Of a stretch of 64,000 nt of DNA, positions 59,838 to 64,000 are shown in pieces. Source of the DNA: Mycobacterium sp. 1164966.3 (GTDB lineage: Bacteria > Actinomycetota > Actinomycetes > Mycobacteriales > Mycobacteriaceae); NCBI RefSeq assembly GCF_001665395.1, contig NZ_LZSG01000001.1, positions 186,001-250,000 on the forward strand, in the 5' to 3' direction. The position numbers and the translations under genes were made by a program. The notes beneath the pieces are model-generated. The model did no database searches. It saw only the letters and a program-made list of their open reading frames with translations, and was not told the DNA's origin. Numbering within the stretch: the stretch's first letter is position 1; every line of letters starts with the position of its first letter.

Positions 59838-60683
59838 CTATCCCGCAGGGGCGGGACCGGGCGCCGGCGGCCCTTCCGGTTGCGGCGGAACCGGTTGCCC
59901 GGCCGGCGCGGGCCCGGGAGGCGCCGGCGGCTGGTTCAGGATGAACGGAACAGGCTGCGACCGCAGGTTGCCCAGCTGCACCACCAGGTTGTAGGTTCCC
60001 GCCCCGATGGCCGGCCGCGGCAACGGGCAGTGCTGTGCCGAGCCCATTCCGGTCCAGGTCACCGCGGTCGTCACCTGCTCGCCGGGCGTAAAGGTCTTGA
60101 CCAGCGTCTCGTTGGACGGCGCGCAGTCCAGGTTGGACCACAGCCGCTTGTTGTCCAGGGAGTACACGTAGGCGGCAAGCACCGCCGCGCCGACGTCGCG
60201 TTTGCAGGCCACCAGGCCGATGTTGGTGACAACCATGGTGAATTTCGGCTGGTCACCGATGAAGTACTGGGGCGCGTTGGTCAAACCTTTGACCGCCAGG
60301 GTGGAATCCGGGCAGTCGTCACCCTCTTTGAGCACGGGCGGCGGCTGTACCGCGGCCGTCGGTGTCGGGGACTCGGGGTTTTGTCCCTGCGGGGGCTGCT
60401 GTCCCTGTGGCGGTGCCATCGGCGGGCTGCCTTGCGGCGCGACGGAGGGCGGCGCATGCGGCGCGGGCGAGCCGGGATGGCTTTGCGCCGAACCCGGTTT
60501 CTCGGCGTTGGAGGGTTTGGCCCCGGCGCTGCTGCTTACGAAGGCAATGATCGTCGCAACCGCGATCCCGACCACGACCACCACAATGCCCAACGCCAGA
60601 CCTCTGCGCCGCCAGTAAATCTCAGTGGGTAGCGGGCCACGCGGTTCCAGATCCAGCACATTCACACCGTAGGCCCAGGTCAC
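59838..60683 (-). CDS. Proline-rich membrane-anchored protein (Rv3587c-like)
   Basis: 281 aa. A cytosolic N-terminus of 25 residues, a membrane helix at about 28-50, a Pro/Ser/Gln/Gly-rich linker (55-115), an extracellular domain (about 118-250) with cysteines near 123, 160, 188 and 219 suggesting disulfides, and a Pro/Ala/Gly-rich C-terminal tail. Converges with disA across 8 bp. Conserved in mycobacteria; function unknown. Confidence 0.88.
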   Translation of the reverse strand: MTWAYGVNVLDLEPRGPLPTEIYWRRRGLALGIVVVVVGIAVATIIAFVSSSAGAKPSNAEKPGSAQSHPGSPAPHAPPSVAPQGSPPMAPPQGQQPPQGQNPESPTPTAAVQPPPVLKEGDDCPDSTLAVKGLTNAPQYFIGDQPKFTMVVTNIGLVACKRDVGAAVLAAYVYSLDNKRLWSNLDCAPSNETLVKTFTPGEQVTTAVTWTGMGSAQHCPLPRPAIGAGTYNLVVQLGNLRSQPVPFILNQPPAPPGPAPAGQPVPPQPEGPPAPGPAPAG

Positions 60684-60827
60684 GCATACTCGTTCGACCC
60701 GCCTCGGCGTGTCGCGCGGTTAGCTGGGCTCTGAAAAGCGCAAGACGTGTTAGGGGCCGGCCGGGTGCGGCCGTAAGCCAGTGCTGCGTCAGGATCTCCG
60801 GTGACCCGGCCGATGAGCTCGGCGCAT

Positions 60828-61457
60828 TCAGCTCTGGGGCTCGTCTCCGATATCACCCAGATGGTGGACCAGCACCGCGCGGCCCTCGGCAAGGCGGTAG
60901 GTGACGCCCGCTATTGCCAGGGTGCCGGCCCCCACCCGCTCCGCAATGACCGTCGACCGCTCCATGAGCTGTGCCGCCGTCTCCCGTACATGCCGCGCCT
61001 CGAATTCGTCAGGGCGGGTCAGCCCGTCGCGGCGGCCCAACAGAATCGTCGTGACAACCCGCTCCACCAGGTCCCGCACAAAACCGACTGGTATTTCACC
61101 GTCATCAAGCGCGCTCAGGGCGGCCTTGACGGCACCGCAGCTGTCATGGCCGAGAATCACAACCAGCGGTACGTCGAGGACAGCAACCGCGTACTCGATG
61201 GATCCCAGAACTGCCGCATCGATGGCCTGCCCGGCGGTGCGTACCACGAACATGTCGCCCAGGCCCTGGTCGAAGATCAGCTCGGCGGCGACCCGGCTGT
61301 CGGCACAGCCGAAGATCACCGCGGTCGGCTTCTGGCCCGCGGCCAGACTGGCGCGATGGTCGACGCTCTGGCTCGGATGCTGGGGCTTGCCGGCAACGAA
61401 TCGCTCGTTACCCTCTTTGAGTGCTTTCCACGCGGTTACCGGATTGGTGTTGGGCAT
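60828..61457 (-). CDS. canB: Beta-class carbonic anhydrase
   Basis: 209 aa. Zinc ligands Cys and Asp in GCADSR near residues 50-55 and His and Cys in GHDSCGAV near 103-110 are present. Hydrates CO2 to bicarbonate; the H37Rv orthologue is Rv3588c. ATG 61457 lies in the tetranucleotide CATG that also contains the mutY start on the other strand. No ribosome site precedes either gene. Confidence 0.93.
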   Translation of the reverse strand: MPNTNPVTAWKALKEGNERFVAGKPQHPSQSVDHRASLAAGQKPTAVIFGCADSRVAAELIFDQGLGDMFVVRTAGQAIDAAVLGSIEYAVAVLDVPLVVILGHDSCGAVKAALSALDDGEIPVGFVRDLVERVVTTILLGRRDGLTRPDEFEARHVRETAAQLMERSTVIAERVGAGTLAIAGVTYRLAEGRAVLVHHLGDIGDEPQS

Positions 61458-62367
61458 GGCCCACATTCTGCCGGACGCCGCGGTGACCGGCTCGGAACAC
61501 ATACCAGTCACCAATCTTGTGGACTGGTACCGACGATCCCGTCGTGACCTGCCCTGGCGAGATCCAGCCGTGAGTGCATGGCAGATCCTGGTCAGCGAGT
61601 TCATGCTGCAGCAGACGCCGGTGGCCCGGGTGCTGCCGGTCTGGACGGAGTGGGTGCGCCGGTGGCCCACAGCGTCGGCCACCGCAGCGGCCACTGCGGC
61701 CGATGTGCTGCGCGCCTGGGGCAAGCTCGGCTATCCGAGGCGGGCCAAGCGGCTGCACGAGTGCGCCACCGTAATCGCCCGCGACCATGCCGACTTGGTT
61801 CCCGACGACGTGGACACCTTGCTGACCTTGCCCGGAGTGGGTAGCTACACCGCCCGGGCGGTAGCGTGCTTCGCCTACCGGCAGCCGGTTCCGGTGGTGG
61901 ACACGAATGTGCGCCGCGTGGTGGCCCGGGCCGTACACGGCCGCGCCGACGCCGCGGCGCCGTCGTCGGCTCGAGACCATGCCGACGTTTCGGCGCTGCT
62001 GCCCAATGACCATGCGGCGCCTGAATTCTCGGCGGCTTTGATGGAGTTGGGCGCTACCGTGTGCACTGCGCGGGCACCCCGGTGCGGGTTGTGCCCGCTG
62101 GACGAGTGCGCGTGGCGGCGGGCCGGTTATCCGCCGCCGACTGGCCCGGCCCGGCGTGTTCAGACCTACGCGGGAACCGACCGTCAAGTGCGCGGACGGC
62201 TGCTGGATGTGTTGCGCGCCAAGGAGTCTCCGGTGTCCCGGGCCGAACTGGACGTGGCTTGGCTGACCGATACCGCGCAACGCGACCGGGCCCTTTATTC
62301 GCTGCTGGACGATGGCCTGGTCACTCAGACCGGCGACGGCAGGTTTGCGCTGGCCGGTGAGGGTTAG
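61456..62367 (+). CDS. mutY: Adenine DNA glycosylase MutY
   Basis: 303 aa. Removes A opposite 8-oxoG. Helix-hairpin-helix LPGVGSYTARAVACFAY near residues 124-140 followed by VPVVDTNVRR with the catalytic Asp near 147; 4Fe-4S cluster cysteines in CTARAPRCGLCPLDEC near 199-214, with four rather than the five residues of E. coli in the last spacing. A short C-terminal domain follows. ATG 61456 overlaps the canB start on the opposite strand. Confidence 0.94.
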   Translation: MAHILPDAAVTGSEHIPVTNLVDWYRRSRRDLPWRDPAVSAWQILVSEFMLQQTPVARVLPVWTEWVRRWPTASATAAATAADVLRAWGKLGYPRRAKRLHECATVIARDHADLVPDDVDTLLTLPGVGSYTARAVACFAYRQPVPVVDTNVRRVVARAVHGRADAAAPSSARDHADVSALLPNDHAAPEFSAALMELGATVCTARAPRCGLCPLDECAWRRAGYPPPTGPARRVQTYAGTDRQVRGRLLDVLRAKESPVSRAELDVAWLTDTAQRDRALYSLLDDGLVTQTGDGRFALAGEG

Positions 62368-62379
62368 CGCGAGCAGACG

Positions 62380-63141
62380 TCACACGATCGTGCAAAGAAA
62401 GGACTCCACCGCCTCCCGGTACACCTGCGGTGCCTCGTCGTGCAGCAGGTGGCCGGCCTCGGGAACACGCAAATACGTTGTCGTACAGCCGGTTTTGCTC
62501 ATCTCGACCATTTGGCCGGGCGGGGTGACGGAGTTGCCGGCCTCGAGCAGCAGCGCCGGCACACGCACGGCCAGCCACTGTTTCCAGTAGTCGCGGGTAC
62601 CCCACTCGGCGGCGATCTCAATCCACCGGGAGGTGTGACCGTGCAGCCGCCAGCCGGTGTCGGTGCGGTCGAAAGCTTCCAGAAAATACTGACCGGCGAC
62701 GTCGCCGAACTCGGCGAATACTTGTTCTTCAGAGAGGAATTCGACCGGCAGGGCATGCAGCCAGGGTTCCCAGGGGCCGGTGGTACGGCCGCGGAAATCC
62801 GGTGCCATGTCCTCGACGACGAGCGCCGAGACCAGCTCGGGGCGCTCCGCGGCCAGACACCACGAGTGCAGCGCACCCATCGAATGACCGACCAGCCTGG
62901 CCGGCGCACCCAGCGAGGCCACCGCGTCACCCAGATCGGCCACGAAGCGCTCGGTGCTGATCGGGTGGGGATCGAACACGTCGCGGCCCCGGTGCCACAG
63001 CGCGTCGTAGGTATACACGGTGCCCAGCCGCGTCAGCCACGGGATCTGACGCGACCAGGTGGTGCCCCGGCCCATCAGGCCGTGCACCAGCACCAGAGGA
63101 TCGCCCCGGCCGCCGCGGCGGGTCAACAGGTCGCTGGGCAT
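62380..63141 (-). CDS. Alpha/beta hydrolase (Rv3591c-like)
   Basis: 253 aa alpha/beta hydrolase. Oxyanion segment LVHGLMGRGTTW near residues 18-29, nucleophile elbow GHSMGALHSW near 84-93, acid near 210 and His in EAGHLLHDE near 230. Substrate unknown. Converges on mutY with a 12-bp gap; in H37Rv a PE_PGRS gene sits here. Diverges from mhuD by 58 bp. ATG 63141 chosen over an upstream frame that enters the mhuD promoter. Confidence 0.88.
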   Translation of the reverse strand: MPSDLLTRRGGRGDPLVLVHGLMGRGTTWSRQIPWLTRLGTVYTYDALWHRGRDVFDPHPISTERFVADLGDAVASLGAPARLVGHSMGALHSWCLAAERPELVSALVVEDMAPDFRGRTTGPWEPWLHALPVEFLSEEQVFAEFGDVAGQYFLEAFDRTDTGWRLHGHTSRWIEIAAEWGTRDYWKQWLAVRVPALLLEAGNSVTPPGQMVEMSKTGCTTTYLRVPEAGHLLHDEAPQVYREAVESFLCTIV

Positions 63142-63199
63142 AGCACAATCTTGCGTGACCTGATCTTGAGCCGGACCGGCGGCACGGTAGCCTAACGAC

Positions 63200-63520
63200 A
63201 TGCCGCCAGTGGTGAAGATCAACGCTATCGAAGTACCCGCCGACGCTGGCCCCGAACTGGAGAAGCGGTTCGCCCACCGCGCACATGCGGTCGAGAACTC
63301 TCCCGGCTTCCTCGGCTTTCAGCTGTTGCGCCCGGTCAAGGGCGAGAACCGCTATTTCGTGGTAACGCACTGGGAGTCCGATGAAGCATTCCAGGCGTGG
63401 GCTACCGGGCCCGCTATCGAAGCCCACGCCGGCCACCGCGCCAACCCGGTGGCAACCGGCGCGTCGTTGCTGGAATTCGAGGTTGTGCTGGACGTTGCCG
63501 GCTCCGGTCAGTCGGGCTAG
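63200..63520 (+). CDS. mhuD: Heme-degrading monooxygenase MhuD
   Basis: 106 aa ABM-domain protein. MhuD breaks down heme to mycobilin and iron without releasing CO. The heme-site residues of the family are in place: Asn8, Trp near 67 in AFQAWA and His76 in EAHAGHR. Near-identical in length to the H37Rv protein. lpqF overlaps its 3' end. Confidence 0.95.
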   Translation: MPPVVKINAIEVPADAGPELEKRFAHRAHAVENSPGFLGFQLLRPVKGENRYFVVTHWESDEAFQAWATGPAIEAHAGHRANPVATGASLLEFEVVLDVAGSGQSG

Positions 63521-64000
63521 CCGGCGCCGGGTTCGACACCGCATAGCGGCGCTGTGCGCCATCGCGGCGTTGGTCGTGACCCTGACGCCGGGCTGTGCGC
63601 CATCACCTGCCCCAGAGGCGAATGCGGCTAATTCGGGTCGACCGATCGACACCAGTACGCCTCCCGGACTGCGTGCCCAGCAGACCTTGGACATGCTCAA
63701 CTCGGACTGGCCCATCGGGCCCGTCGGGGTCGGCACTCTTGCCGCAAAGGACAAGGTCGAGATGGTCCGGACCGCCATGGAGGGGCTGTGGTGGGATCGT
63801 CCGTTCACACTTGCGGGCGTTGACATCGGGGCCAGCGTGGCCACCCTGCACCTGATCTCCTCGTACGGCGCACGCCAGGACATCCGGATTCACACCGACG
63901 ACGACAGGTGGGTCGACGGGTTCACCGTCGAGACGCAGCCGCCCTTGATCAAGTCGTGGGCCGACGTCGATGCGGTACTGAGCAAGACCGGGGCACGGTA
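63495..64000 (+). CDS. lpqF: Lipoprotein LpqF, N-terminal part (cut by window edge)
   Basis: Starts most plausibly at TTG 63495, inside the end of mhuD; earlier starts are not supported. The first 33 residues have an Arg-rich n-region, a hydrophobic core (IAALCAIAALVVTL) and the lipobox LTPGC with Cys34. The exported N-terminal domain (to the window edge, 168 codons) precedes the expected beta-lactamase-like serine hydrolase domain, which lies outside. Identity as LpqF rests on position after mhuD and on the signal. Confidence 0.75.
   Translation, partial: MPAPVSRASRRRVRHRIAALCAIAALVVTLTPGCAPSPAPEANAANSGRPIDTSTPPGLRAQQTLDMLNSDWPIGPVGVGTLAAKDKVEMVRTAMEGLWWDRPFTLAGVDIGASVATLHLISSYGARQDIRIHTDDDRWVDGFTVETQPPLIKSWADVDAVLSKTGAR

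Overview
The window is a high-GC actinobacterial chromosome segment from a Mycobacterium. Nearly every gene has a recognisable counterpart, in the same order and orientation, in the M. tuberculosis H37Rv interval from about Rv3535c to Rv3593 (gene order recalled from knowledge, not searched). PE/PPE genes that interrupt this interval in H37Rv are not seen and several genes are inserted instead, so I read it as a nontuberculous, probably slow-growing species.

Layout. 1-44 kb is the cholesterol/steroid catabolic regulon. It starts with the edge of hsaG, then hsaE, kstD and an hsd4B-like hydratase. Next come the side-chain (igr) operon cyp125-chsE1-chsE2-chsH2-chsH1-ltp2, fadA5 and ddn, then the KstR2-controlled ring C/D block (two SDR genes, echA20, ipdA, ipdB, ipdC, fadA6, kstR2, ipdF, fadE30, fadD3, fadE31-33, an aminotransferase). 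It ends with nat, the ring A/B genes hsaA-hsaD-hsaC-hsaB, kshB, fadE34 and kstR. Five KstR-type operators (core TAGAACnnGTTCTA) and three KstR2-type operators (AnCAAGnnCTTGnT) sit at the divergent promoters where that division of labour predicts them. Three insertions stand out: a phosphatidylserine-decarboxylase-like gene between ipdC and fadA6; a Kelch-repeat Ser/Thr kinase, a coiled-coil membrane protein and a CHAD protein between nat and hsaB; and a DUF5994 gene plus a small ORF next to ltp2.

44-52 kb is accessory: a LacI-type regulator, a zinc ABC importer (znuA-znuC-znuB) behind a Zur-like box, an LppH-like lipoprotein, a PxpA-like gene, an MBL-fold protein, an ArsB/NhaD-type permease and a secreted glycerophosphodiesterase. 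52-64 kb is housekeeping: rlmB, cysS1, ispF, ispD and carD, then lpqE, radA, disA, a proline-rich membrane protein, a beta-carbonic anhydrase, mutY, an alpha/beta hydrolase, mhuD and the start of lpqF.

How the genes work together. Cyp125, the ChsE/ChsH/Ltp2 set, FadE34 and FadA5 shorten the sterol side chain. KshB with KshA (not in the window) and KstD open ring B. HsaA/B/C/D and HsaE/G degrade rings A/B. FadD3, FadE30, IpdF, IpdC, EchA20, IpdAB, FadE31-33 and FadA6 degrade rings C/D to primary metabolites. Repeats are a notable second layer. There is a 47-bp imperfect palindrome in four copies (two inside the 3' end of chsE1), a MIRU-like intercistronic element in two steroid operons, and GAGCAGACG-armed hairpin terminators at several gene ends. 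No tRNA, rRNA, insertion sequence or CRISPR array was seen.
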